Assembly: GCF_000203815.1 (NCBI RefSeq)
Contig: NW_004457695.1
Span: forward strand, 310,001-374,000
DNA length: 64,000 bases
Source: Cavenderia fasciculata
Lineage: Eukaryota > Evosea > Eumycetozoa > Acytosteliales > Cavenderiaceae
Direction of reading: 5' to 3'
Shown here: positions 1 through 12,492 of the stretch, piece by piece
How positions within the stretch are numbered: the stretch's first letter is position 1
Layout: each line of letters opens with the position of its first letter
The notes under the pieces: generated by a model
Told to the model about the DNA's origin: nothing
Database searches by the model: none
What the model saw: the letters and a program-made list of their open reading frames with translations, nothing else
Made by a program: the position numbers and the translations under genes

Positions 1-3000
1 CATATTCAACAATTTAAACAAAATTAAATATGAAACATACAAGCCAACGATGCCATACTTTTCAACAACAACCTCCCAACAAATCATTTTATCATCTCAA
101 CTCAATGCCCAATACATTTATGATAATCTCAGACAACCAGTATTATTCCAACAAACAATCAATAATATAGTTGATTTCACAAAGAATCAGAATAATAATA
201 ATAATAACAATCAATATATTTATTTAGAGATTGCACCACATTCAACACTATCATTCTATTTGAAGTCGTTACTGCAACAAGGAAGCAATATTCAATCACC
301 ACTCAACAAAAAGAAAGATGAAGTTGAATCAATTCAATCATGTCTCTCTCAACTATACTTTGGTGGTGTTTGTGTTGATTTTTCAAATCAACTCCCATTA
401 GAAAACAACAGTGAATGGAAGAATAGAACAAGATATCTTCCAAGATATCAATGGGATACTGAATATTTGTTAGATGAACAAGAACAGTATAAAAAGATTA
501 GACTTGGTGGATTGTCAACGACTCTACTTGGTCATTGTGACAGTGAATCACTCAATAGCTATCAAACATCGATTGATGTCAACCGACCATCATATCAATA
601 TTTAAAAGGTCACAAAGTAAAAGGGAAATATTTATTCCCAGGGACAGGCTATATTGAAAACATAATCAATGCATTCCCAAACAAAGACATACACATCCAC
701 CATCTCCAATTTATTGCACCATTCTTCCTCAAAGAAGGAGCTCCATGTCAACTCAAATCAACATTTTCACAATCATCATCGATTGAATACCAAGCAACAT
801 TCCAATACTATGATGATAAACTTGGAAAGTGGATTAAATCTGCTGTTGGTCGTCTATCAATCAACAATCCAATTAATCCAATCAACGACTATTCAAGTGT
901 TGATAAATTAAGACAACAAACATTCAATATTGCAACGATGAATACAACTGAAGTTTACCAAAAGTTAACAAGAGTTGGGTTATTGTATGGAGAAACATTT
1001 AAAAGAATCAACAAAATATCATTCAACAAAGATGGTGCAATCTTGTCAGAGATTGAATGCAAATCAAGAAACCATTTTGAAGAATCAAATACAGTTTTAA
1101 ATGCGTCAGTTCTGGATTGCCTATTACATTCTTGTATTGTAACATTTAGAGGTGAACATCCAAGATGTGAAGTTGTATTTGATAGAGTAGAAGATTTCCA
1201 CATCTACTCTAATAATATTCCAAAACATCCATGTGATGTGTTGTTTGCCGCCACCGGTGCAACATCAGCCAGCCAACAAAAAGGAAATGAATTTAAAGGA
1301 TCAATGGATATTATTGATCGAGATGGAAATACAGTGGTTAAATGTGGAAATGTAGTTTGTATATCGTTGACCAAAGTATTGGCAGTGCACCACGCCAAAC
1401 ACCCAACCAAATACATCAAACAGATGATTTGGCAACCTAAAAATGCACCATCAACAACGATCGTTTCACAACTCCCTCTTGCTGAACAAGACATCTTTGG
1501 GTATTTTGAAAGTTATATGAAATCAGCATCGACCTCTCACAGAGTCATCAGAATACTCGATTTTGGACGCAACGACTTAATTACATTCGATCTCCTCCGA
1601 AAAGTATTTGTAATGATGGAGTCTAGTCCAGGTACCATCACTGACTTTACTACACAAGATGGTATTATATCGGTAGACCATCTTCAAAAAGATAATCTAT
1701 TTATTAGATTCTATCCAGAAGAAATCAATACGACCAGATCATTGACAGATCAAGGATTCCTTTCAACTAGTTTTGATTTAATTCTATCAACTATGGAATA
1801 CATCACTGAAAACAATCAAATGGTTGGTGAATTTGAAAGATTACTAAATCCAAATGGTCAACTTGTCATCATCAACACTACATCAAATAATGAATCAACA
1901 CTCATCATCGATGATAATATGATGGAACCAATCAATAATATTTTCAAAGATCAACAACTCAATATTACTCATAGTAATTATAATATACAATCACCTGATG
2001 AAATTGTATTGATTGGAAGAAAACCAAGTGTTGAAGAAGTCAATATTGCCAAGTTTGATAATTTATTATTTATCACTCCATCCTCTTCTTCTTCCCCATC
2101 CTCCTCATCATTAGCAGCAACAAGCTTAATTCAACAATCATCATCAATGGGATCAGTTGCCAAGAAAATCAGTTTCTTTTCAAATGATGATATAATGGAT
2201 GAATGTAAATATCAATCATTATTAGAATCTATATCATATGATAGTGTAGATGGTTGTAACAAAGTTGGAATAATCTATTTGGAATCATTGGAAGAAATGA
2301 ACTCATCGAATCTTGAACTCAAATCGATGCAACTCATCAGATTACATCAAATCATCAGAAAGGAACAACTACCAATCAAATTAATAACATTGATAGCTGG
2401 TCAATTAAATCATTGTCTCAGAGTGATTCCAAGAGAATATGGTTCAAAATCAAGAGGTGAAACCGTCCACTTTGACTCTGTGACAATCATTTTAGATGAC
2501 AATGATAGTTGTAATCAAGTATCACTTGAACATATATTGCAATGTTCAAACTCTGAATATCTTGGAGAAAGTGATCTTAAACTCTGTCAAAACAATATAT
2601 TGGTGGAAAGAATAATTGATGCTCCTCAATTATTGGATGTTGATCCAAAATTTGTCATTACAAATCAACAAGATATGAAAGCTCATTTTGAAATAGACCA
2701 AAAATATCATATCAGACAAAAGAATGAAATGTTATTGGATGACGAGGTAGAATTCCAAGTCAAAGCAGCATCTATCAATTTTAAAGATTTAATGATTTTA
2801 GAAGGTATGTTTTTAGTCGTATCTATTATTTTATTTATTATCATATAATTAAAAAAAAATTTATAAATTTATCAAATACTAATATTGAAATTAATTGCAT
2901 ATTTAATAGGCAAAGTTGATCAAAGATTATTCCCAATTGGTGATATATATCGTCCACCACTTGGTCAAGATTGTTCAGGTATTGTGACAAGAATAGGATC

Positions 3001-4870
3001 AAAGGTTACAAAATTCAAAGTTGGTGATGAGGTTTATGGTATTTCTGCTGGTTTTGCTTCATCAACAGTGACATTTGAAGATATGATTGTTTCAAAACCA
3101 AAAGAACTATCATTTGCCGAAGCAGCATCATTACCATTATCAATGGGAACTGCTTGTTTGGTACTATTCAAAAAGGCAAATATTTATCCAACGGAATCTA
3201 TTCTCATTCACAGTGCAACAGGTGGTGTTGGATTGGGAATGTTAAACCTTTTAAAATTCAAAAAACATACTGGAAATATATTTGTAACTGTTGGATCAGA
3301 AGAAAAGAAATCATATCTTGAAAAACATTATGGTGGTTCATTTATCACTGCTATTTTAGAGTATGATAACTTTACCAAAAGGGTCTTGGAGTGTACAAAT
3401 AATGAAGGAGTCAACTATGTCATCAACACATTAGATTATACAAGAATGCAAGATAATTTTAAATGTCTTTCAAAGAATGGAGTGGTTATCGACTTGTCAG
3501 TCGATCAATTCTTCCAAGTTCGAGATATCGATATGGGATCACTCAACTATGACAAAGGTTACCTAACATACCACTTTTCACACAAGCAAATGTATATCAA
3601 TGACCAAATCAAAGAATATATTGGAAGCGGATTAGAAATCCCTCCAATTACAGTATTCCCAAGTCATCAAATCCTTCAAGCATTTGACCATGTCCGATCA
3701 AGAAAACATATTGGAAAGGTGGTTGTCAGTTATGAAAACGTTCAAGAGGATTTAGTTGATCCAATGATATCACAACCATATAAACCAGTCGAGAGAATAC
3801 ACTATAATTTGGAAGGTATTGGAGAAACACTTTTAATATCTGGTCAGACTGGTATTGCAGTAGAATCACTTGGTTATTTAATGAAACATTCATCTAAACT
3901 AAGAGATATCATTGTTGTAACTTATTCATCTGCCAAATTTGAAATTCAATTATTGGTCAATGAAATTAGAAAGATTTACAGTCATATCACACTACACTTT
4001 GTTCAATGTGATATTGGAGATTATGATCAACTCAAATCATCGATATTGGATCTTTACCAAAGAATACCAACCATCAAACCAGTATCTGTCGTTATTCATT
4101 GTGCCAATACATATATGACCATTAAAGCTGATGATATTGATATGGAGAGACATCATACAGCGATGTCAGGTAAAGCAACAGGTGCATTTAATCTTCACAA
4201 TCTATTTGTAGAACTAGATTGGAAACTAAACCATTTCCACATGTTATCATCGATTGCTCAATATATTCCAGTCGATGGTTTGAGTTATTCAATTGGAAAT
4301 GCATTCCTTGATGGATTGGCAAGACATAGAAGAGATCGTGGTTTGGAGGCAACATCAATTGATTGGGGAAGTATTGGACAAGCTGGAAAAGTAGCATCTG
4401 ATAGAGGTGTTGGTTTGGTGTTACATTCATTCGGTTTGACCATGATGCCATTGTCAGCAATCTATGGTATATTTAGAAGTTCATTTATCAACAAAACCAC
4501 ACCAATCACCAATCTAATTTGTGCAGATGTTCAACCTAAAAGTCTTGTCTCTGAATTACCATATCTAGAACATGTCTATGCTCACTATTTAAATATCTCT
4601 AGTAACAACAATGGTAACCAATTAGATGCAAGTGCAGGATCAATAGACAACAAGATATTAGACTTTATTTCAGAGACACTATCAATCGAGAAACATTTAC
4701 TCAACGGTGACACCAAACTCAAAGATTATGGTGTCGATTCAATGACTGCCATTCAAATCAAAGGTCAAATTGAAGTAGAGTTTAACAAACCACACATCCT
4801 CAACCAATCACATATTTCTAATGGAACTATTAATTCAATTATTGAAAGTGTTAAAAAGAGTTTGAAATAA
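1..4870 (+). CDS. Type I polyketide synthase, copy 1 (5'-truncated by window edge)
   Basis: This is the C-terminal part of a modular FAS-like polyketide synthase. The reading frame is open at the left edge, so the KS and most of AT lie outside. Exons are 1-2804 and 2910-4870, joined by a phase-1 intron (GTATGT...AATAG). Domain order is: AT C-terminus; dehydratase with the H-x3-G-x4-P pattern (GHKVKGKYLFPGTGY); a methyltransferase-like region whose glycine-rich motif is lost (RILDFGRNDL); enoylreductase with an NADPH loop (ATGGVGLGM); ketoreductase with Ser and Tyr/Asn around SIAQYIPVDGLSYSIGNAF; and a terminal ACP with the phosphopantetheine Ser in YGVDSMT. No thioesterase follows. A poly-Asn run encoded by AAT/AAC near 190-215 is absent from the other two copies. 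The visible part has no frameshift or stop. The product is unknown. Confidence 0.93.
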
Positions 4871-5314
4871 ATTAATTAATGATATTCATTCATTACGAAT
4901 TATTACAGATAGATAGATATTGATAAAGATAATATTAAAATAAATATATTTGAATTAATTTATTTGATTTTTTTAAAGTGGTCGATTTGGAAAATACAAA
5001 TTAGATGTGTGCACAGACACACTCATTCATTGACAGGGAGATAGATACTACAAAAGAGGGAGAGATATATATACGCACAATTAATGGGATAATTTAATTA
5101 TATAAATAACAACACAGATATAATACTTTTGTCATTCATTCGTATCTAGTTGTTTAGATTCATAAGATACACAAGATCGAGGATGGGGAAGAGGAAGAGA
5201 ATGAGTATTCGAAATAGCATATTGAAGGGTTGTCAACCTTCAACATTTGAATCATTCTATCATTATTACTTTAATAGTTTCATTATTATTATTAAAACTA
5301 CTACTATTATTATT
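4871..5314. other. Intergenic spacer between PKS copies 1 and 2
   Basis: AT-rich spacer of 444 bp. The first ~90 bases (to about 4960) are the 3' flank of copy 1 and recur almost unchanged after copy 2 (about 12490-12588), showing that the duplication unit includes the 3' UTR. The rest should hold the promoter of copy 2. An upstream in-frame ATG exists at 5150, but the translation before the KS is low-complexity and has no counterpart in copy 3. Confidence 0.6.
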
Positions 5315-8300
5315 ATGGACACTGATAATACATCTATCAACGAACAACAAGACATTGCAATCGTCGGTATCGGTTGCAGACTACCAGGTGGATCAAGAAC
5401 ACCACAACAATTCTATGACCAATTGCTCGGTGGTTTGGATGGTATCTCAGAGATGACTAATGATAGGTGGTCAAGATCATACATAGATCAAGGTTACATT
5501 GCTACTGATCGTGCTGGCTTCTTGGACATGAAAGAGTGGACTCACTTTGACAACCATTTCTTTGGTATGCTTGGTAAAGAAGCCGCTTCAATCGATCCTC
5601 AAGTACGTCTCTATCTTTCTGTGCTGTGGGAAGCTTTGGAAGATTCACATATCGATCCTGCATCTATAAGAGGTTCAAATACATCTGTATTTCTCGGTCA
5701 AATGTTTGATGCCAATCACCATATGCTTGCCCAAGATCTCGCTACAATGATTCCTCAAGTCAAGTCAATGAGATCAGACTCATCAATCAAAGCATCGTAT
5801 TGTTATGACTTCCGTGGTCAATCACTTTCAATTGACACTGCATGTTCATCGTCACTCATTGCAGTACTTCAAGGTATTGATACTATTCTTAAAGGTGAAA
5901 GTGATTTATCAATATGTGGTGGAGTCAATGCTTTCATTGAACCAAAGTCATCCATCCAATTCACTGGAATGAATATGATTGGAAAGGCAGGAAAGTGTGC
6001 AACATTTGATGAATCAGCCGACGGCTATGTTCGTGGTGAAGGTGTTGGTGTCGTTGTTCTCAAGAGACTGTCAAAAGCAATAGAGGACAATGATAATATT
6101 TATTGTGTAATTAAAGGTGGTAGCAGTAACGTGGATGGTAACTGGGAAAAGAGTTCACCAACTGCTCCTTCCTCGGCCGCTCAACATCTAAACACCCTCA
6201 ACGCACTAAACAAAGTATGTCTATCACCATCAGATATTTACTATGTTGAATGCCATGGTACTGGAACACCAACAGGAGACCCACTGGAGATTGAATCGAT
6301 ATCTCGGGTATTTGCAGGATCACACAGTCAATCGAATCCACTTCGAATTGGATCGGTTAAAAGTAACATTGGACACACTGAAAGTACAGCAGGTGTTGCA
6401 TCACTCATCAAATGTGCAATGATGCTCAAGAATAGAATGTTGATCAAGAATATCAATTTCAACAAACTCAACCCAAAGATCAACCTATTAAATGGAGAAA
6501 TCAAGATTGTATTGGAGAATGAAGCATTCCCAGATGATGGAAGAATCATTCGAATGGGTATTAACTCATTTGGACTGACTGGTTCAAATGCTCATATCAT
6601 ACTTCAAGAGTATAAAACTGACATTATTGATGATCTGTATATTAATGGTAAATATTATTTTAATTAATTAATTTTTAATTAATACAATTAAATAATATTA
6701 ATTCATTATTTTAAAATACTAGGTACCCAACCACCAGGGCCAGGATATTTAATTCCATTCTCATCAAACAGTCAAAAATCCATTGATTCATATATCAATA
6801 TGATCAAGAGTAATGTTGAATCGTATCGCAACAAGATGACGTTTGAAGATTTCGTTAGATATCAATCACAATCCAAAACCAACCATCCAACTTGTAAAAA
6901 GGTTATCATTGCCAAAGATTGGGAATCATTCTCATCTGAACCAACATTGACCTTTGATAAACAGCAAAGCTATGTTTCAAGTATGGCACAATTGAACAGT
7001 ACACCAAAGACATCGATTGTGATGGTATTCTGTGGACAAGGAGCACAATGGAGTGGAATGGGTGATAGATTGTATCAACAATGTCCAATATTCCGTAAAT
7101 CAGTTGACACTGTCGATAGATTACTATCTCATCACTATCAATATTCAATCATTGATCGATTAAGAAAGAGTAATGATAAAGAGATACACCACCCAATACT
7201 TGCACAACCAGCAACATTTATCATTCAAGTTGCATTGGTTCAATTATATCATCATTTTGGAATCACTCCATCAATCGTTGTTGGTCATAGGTATTTATTA
7301 TTAATTTATTTATAATTGTTATTTTTTTGTACTAATTTAATTATTATTTTTAATTTAGTTTTGGAGATATAACAGCAGCATGGTGTTCAGGAATATTATC
7401 ATTGGAAGAAGCTGTTAGAATTGTATATTTGAGAAGTGTTGCTCAAAATGAAACTATTGGAAGTGGTAGAATGTTGGCTGTATCATTATCATATGATAAA
7501 TTCAAAGAGAGATTCCAACAATATGATACAATCGAGTTGGCATGTTACAACTCAGCTGAATCAATTGTATTGGCTGGAAATGAAGATCAACTCAAATTAA
7601 TCGACCAACAACTCAAGAATGATAATATATTCAGTGCATTCCTTGGTACACCATGTGCATTCCATTCATCATCACAAATTGAAACAAAGGAATTCATATT
7701 CAAAAACCTTAACAACATTGAATACCAAACATACAAACCAACGATGCCATACTTTTCAACAACAACCTCACAACAAATCATTATATCATCACAGTTGGAT
7801 GCTCAATACATTTATGATAATCTCAGACAACCAGTATTATTCCAACAAACAATCAATAATATAGTTGATTTCACAAAGAATGATGGCAATCAATATATTT
7901 ATTTAGAGATTGCACCACATTCAACACTATCATTCTATTTGAAATCATTACTGCCACAAGGAAGCAATATTCAATCACCACTCAACAAAAAGAAAGATGA
8001 AATTGAATCAATTCAATCATGTCTCTCTCAACTCTACTTTGGTGGTGTTGGTGTTGATTTTTCAAATCAATTACCTTTGGAAAACAACAGTGAATGGAAG
8101 AATAGAACAAGATATCTCCCAAGATATCAATGGGATACTGAGTATTTGTTGGAAGAGCAGGAAGCATACAGAAAGATTAGACTTGGTGGAGTTACAACGA
8201 CTCTACTTGGTCATTGTGACAGTGAATCACTCAATAGCTATCAAACATCGATTGATGTCAACCGACCATCATATCAATATTTAAAAGGTCACAAAGTAAA

Positions 8301-11300
8301 AGGGAAATATTTATTCCCAGGAGCTGGATACATTGAAAACATAATCAATGCATTCCCAAACAAAGACATACACATCCACCACCTCCAATTTATTGCACCA
8401 TTCTTCCTCAAAGAAGGAGCTCCATGTCAACTCAAATCAACATTTTCACAATCATCATCGATTGAATACCAAGCAACATTCCAATACTATGATGATAAAC
8501 TTGGAAAGTGGATTAAATCTGCTGTTGGTCGTCTATCAATCAACAAGTCCAATTAATCCTAAAATTAATCATCAAAGCGTGGATCAATTAAGACAACAAA
8601 CATTCAATATTGCAACGATGAATACAACTGAAGTTTATCAAAAGTTAACTAAATTGGGGTTATTGTATGGAGAAACGTTCAGAAGAACCAACAAAATATC
8701 ATTCAACAAAGATGGTAAAATCTTGTCAGAGATTGAATGCAAATCAAGAAACCATTTTGAAGAATCAAATACAGTTTTAAATGCATCAGTTTTGGATTGC
8801 CTATTACATTCTTGTATTGTAACATTTAGAGGTGAACATCAAAAGTGTGAAGTTGTATTTGATAGAGTCAAAGATTTCCACATCTACTCTAATAATATTC
8901 CAAACCATCCATGTCACTCATTGTTTATTACAACCAAACATGAAACCGTCAATCCTCAAAAAGGAAATGAATTTAAACAATCAATGGATATTATTGATCG
9001 AGATGGAAATACAGTGATCAAATGTGGAGAAATGGTATGCACATCGTTGACAAAAGTATTAAAAGTACATCATGCCAAACATCCATCTAAATTTGTCAAA
9101 CAAGCTATTTGGCAACCCAAAAATGCACCATCAACAATTGCTTTACCTCTAGACACTATCAAATATTTTGGAACATTCTTGGAATCAGCATCGACCTCTC
9201 ACAGAATCATCAGAATACTCGATTTTGGATTCCACTATGGTATCACAATAGATCTCGTCAATAGTATTCATTCATTTTTAGAGTCCAATCCCAACACGAT
9301 CATTGATTTTATCACACATGATAGCACTCTATCGATTTATCTTCAAAAAGATAATCTGTTGATTAAATCGTATCCAGAAATCAATACGACCAGATCATTA
9401 ACGGATCAAGGATTCCTTTCAACTAGTTTTGATTTAATTCTATCAACTTTGGAATACATCACTGAAAACAATCAAATGGTTGGTGAATTTGAAAGATTAT
9501 TAAATCCAAATGGTCAACTTGTCATCATCAACACTACATCAAATAATGAATCAACACTCATCATCGATGATAATATGATGGAACCAATCAATAATATTTT
9601 CAAAGATCAACAACTCAATATTACTCATAGTAATTATAATATACAATCACCTGATGAAATTGTATTGATTGGAAGAAAACCAAGTGTTGAAGAAGTCAAT
9701 ATTGCCAAGTTTGATAATTTATTATTTATCACTCCATCTTCCCCATCCTCTTCATCAATTGCAACAAGATTAATTCAACAATCATCAACAACATTTGTTG
9801 CCAAGAAAATCAGTTTCTTTTCAAATGATGATATAATGGATGAATGTAAATATCAATCATTATTAGAATCTATATCATATGATAGTGTAGATGGTTGTAA
9901 CAAAGTTGGAATAATCTATTTGGAATCATTGGAAGAAATGAACTCATCGAATCTTGAACTCAAATCGATGCAACTCATCAGATTACATCAAATCATCAGA
10001 AAGGAACAACTACCAATCAAATTAATAACATTGATAGCTGGTCAATTAAATCATTGTCTCAGAGTGATTCCAAGAGAATATGGCTCAAAATCAAGAGGTG
10101 AAACCTTCCACTTTGACTCTGTGACAATCATTTTAGATGGCAATGATAGTTTTAATCAAGTATCACTTGAACATATTCTACAATGTTCAAACTCTGAATA
10201 CATTGGAGAGAGTGATCTTAAACTATGTCAAAATAATCAAGATATTCAACTATTGGTTGAAAGAATAATTGAATCTCCTCAATTATTAGAATTGGATCCA
10301 AAACTTTCGACTAACACCCAAGATATGAAATTAATATTTGAAATGGACAACAAGTATCATATCAGACAAAAGAATGAAATGTTATTGGATGACGAGGTAG
10401 AATTCCAAGTCAAAGCAGCATCTATCAATTTTAAAGATTTAATGATTTTAGAAGGTATGTTTTTAGTCGTATTAAAAAAAAAAATTAATTTTAAAATATC
10501 AAATACTAATATTGAAATTAATCATATTTAATAGGCAAAGTAGATCAAAGATTATTCCCAATTGGTGATACATACAATCCACCACTTGGTACAGATTCAT
10601 CAGGTATTGTAACAAGAATAGGATCAAAAGTTACAAAATTCAAAGTTGGTGATGAGGTTTATGGTAATTCTGTTGGTTTTGCTTCATCAACAGTAACCTT
10701 TGAAGATATGATTGTTTCAAAACCAAAAGAACTATCATTTGTTGAAGCAGCATCATTACCATTGTCAATGGGAACTGCTTGTTTGGTACTATTCAAAAAG
10801 GCAAATATTGAATGCTCAGAATCTATTCTCATTCACAGTGCAACAGGTGGTGTTGGATTGGGAATGTTAAACCTTTTAAAATTCAAAAAACATACTGGAA
10901 ATATATTTGTAACTGTTGGATCAGAAGAAAAGAAATCATACCTTGAAAAACATTATGGTTCATTTATCACTGCTATTTTAGAGTATGACAGCTTCTCTGA
11001 AACTATCATGGAACTTACCAAAGGTAATGGAGTCAATTATGTCATCAACACATTAGACTATACAAGAATGCAAGATAATTTCAAATGCCTTTCAGAAAAT
11101 GGTGTGGTTATTGACTTGTCAGTCGATCAATTCTTCCAAGTTCGAGATATCGATATGGGATCACTCAACTATGACAAAGGTTACCTAACATACCACTTTT
11201 CACGTAAACAAATGAATATCCACAACAAGATTAAAAAAATGGTAGGAGAAGGATTACAACTACCTCCGATCACCATTTTCCAGAGCAACCAAATTGTTCA

Positions 11301-12492
11301 AGCATTTGACCATGTCCGTTCAAGAAAACATATTGGAAAGGTTGTTATTGACTTTGAAAATGTTCAAACAGATGTCATTGATCCAATGTTATCACAACCA
11401 CATAAACCATTGGAAAAAAGTCATTACAATTTGGAAGGTATTGGAGAAACACTTTTAATATCTGGTCAGACTGGTATTGCAGTAGAATCACTTGGATATC
11501 TCGTTAAACATTCAACGCAACTAAGAGATATTATTGTTGTCACATATTCATCTGCCAAATTTGAAATTCAATTATTGGTCAATGAAATTAGAAAGAATTA
11601 CAGTCATATTACACTACACTTTGTTCAATGTGATATTGGAGATTATGATCAACTCAAATCATCGATATTGGATCTTTACCAAAGAATACCAACCATCAAG
11701 CCAGTGTCTGTAGTCATTCATTGTGCCAATACATATATGACCATTAAAGCTGATGATATTGATATGGAGAGACATCATACAGCGATGTCAGGTAAAGCAA
11801 CAGGTGCATTTAATCTTCACAATCTATTTGTAGAACTAGATTGGAAACTAAACCATTTCCACATGTTATCATCGATTGCTCAATATATTCCAGTCGATGG
11901 TTTGAGTTATTCAATTGGAAATGCATTCCTTGATGGATTGGCAAGACATAGAAGAGAACGCGGACTGAATTCAACCTCTGTCAATTGGGGAAGTATTGGA
12001 CAAACTGGAAAAGTAGCATCTGATAGAGGTGTTGGTTTGGTGTTACATTCATTTGGTCTAGCAATGATGCCATTGTCAGCAATCTATGGTATATTTAGAA
12101 GTTCATTTATCAACAAAACCACACCAATCACCAATCTAATTTGTGCAGATGTTCAACCTAAAAGTCTTGTCTCTGAATTACCATATCTAGAACATGTCTA
12201 TGCTCACTATTTAAATATCTCTAGTAACAACAATGGTAACCAATTAGATGCAAGTGCAGGATCAATAGACAACAAGATATTAGACTTTATTTCAGAGACA
12301 CTATCAATCGAGAAACATTTACTCAACGGTGACACCAAACTCAAAGATTATGGTGTCGATTCAATGACTGCCATTCAAATCAAAGGTCAAATTGAAGTAG
12401 AGTTTAACAAACCACACATCCTCAACCAATCACATATTTCTAATGGAACTATTAATTCAATTATTGAAAGTGTTAAAAAGAGTTTGAAATAA
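5315..12492 (+). CDS. Type I polyketide synthase, copy 2 (single frameshift in DH)
   Basis: Complete FAS-like PKS of about 2317 residues if the frame were uninterrupted. Exons are 5315-6647, 6723-7290, 7359-10454 and 10535-12492; all introns are GT-AG and their phases match copy 3. The start at 5315 is chosen because it leaves a short leader before DIAIVGIGCRLPGG, as in copy 3. Domains: KS with DTACSSS Cys, CHGTGTPTGD and SNIGH histidines; AT with GQGAQW and GHSFG, the latter split by the second intron; DH with GHKVKGKYLFPGAGY; degenerate methyltransferase; ER; KR; ACP. One extra G at about 8547, compared with copy 1, shifts the frame just after the DH N-terminal half and creates a stop at 8554-8556. 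Everything downstream is open in the new frame. It is either a young pseudogene or a sequence error. Confidence 0.9.
8547..8547 (+). other. Frameshift site in PKS copy 2
   Basis: Copy 1 reads CAACAATCCAATTAATCC here and copy 2 reads CAACAAGTCCAATTAATCC, a one-base insertion. The upstream frame stops within three codons. The downstream frame is open to 10454. A GT at 8547 and an AG at 8576-8577 would define a 31-nt segment that restores the frame, but that is shorter than any intron seen in this window (61 nt or more). Confidence 0.85.

Noticed and set aside
5150-5314. N-terminal extension of PKS copy 2 from an upstream in-frame ATG
   Set aside because: The extension is Phe/Ile/Tyr-rich and has no equivalent in copy 3, whose start aligns with the ATG at 5315.
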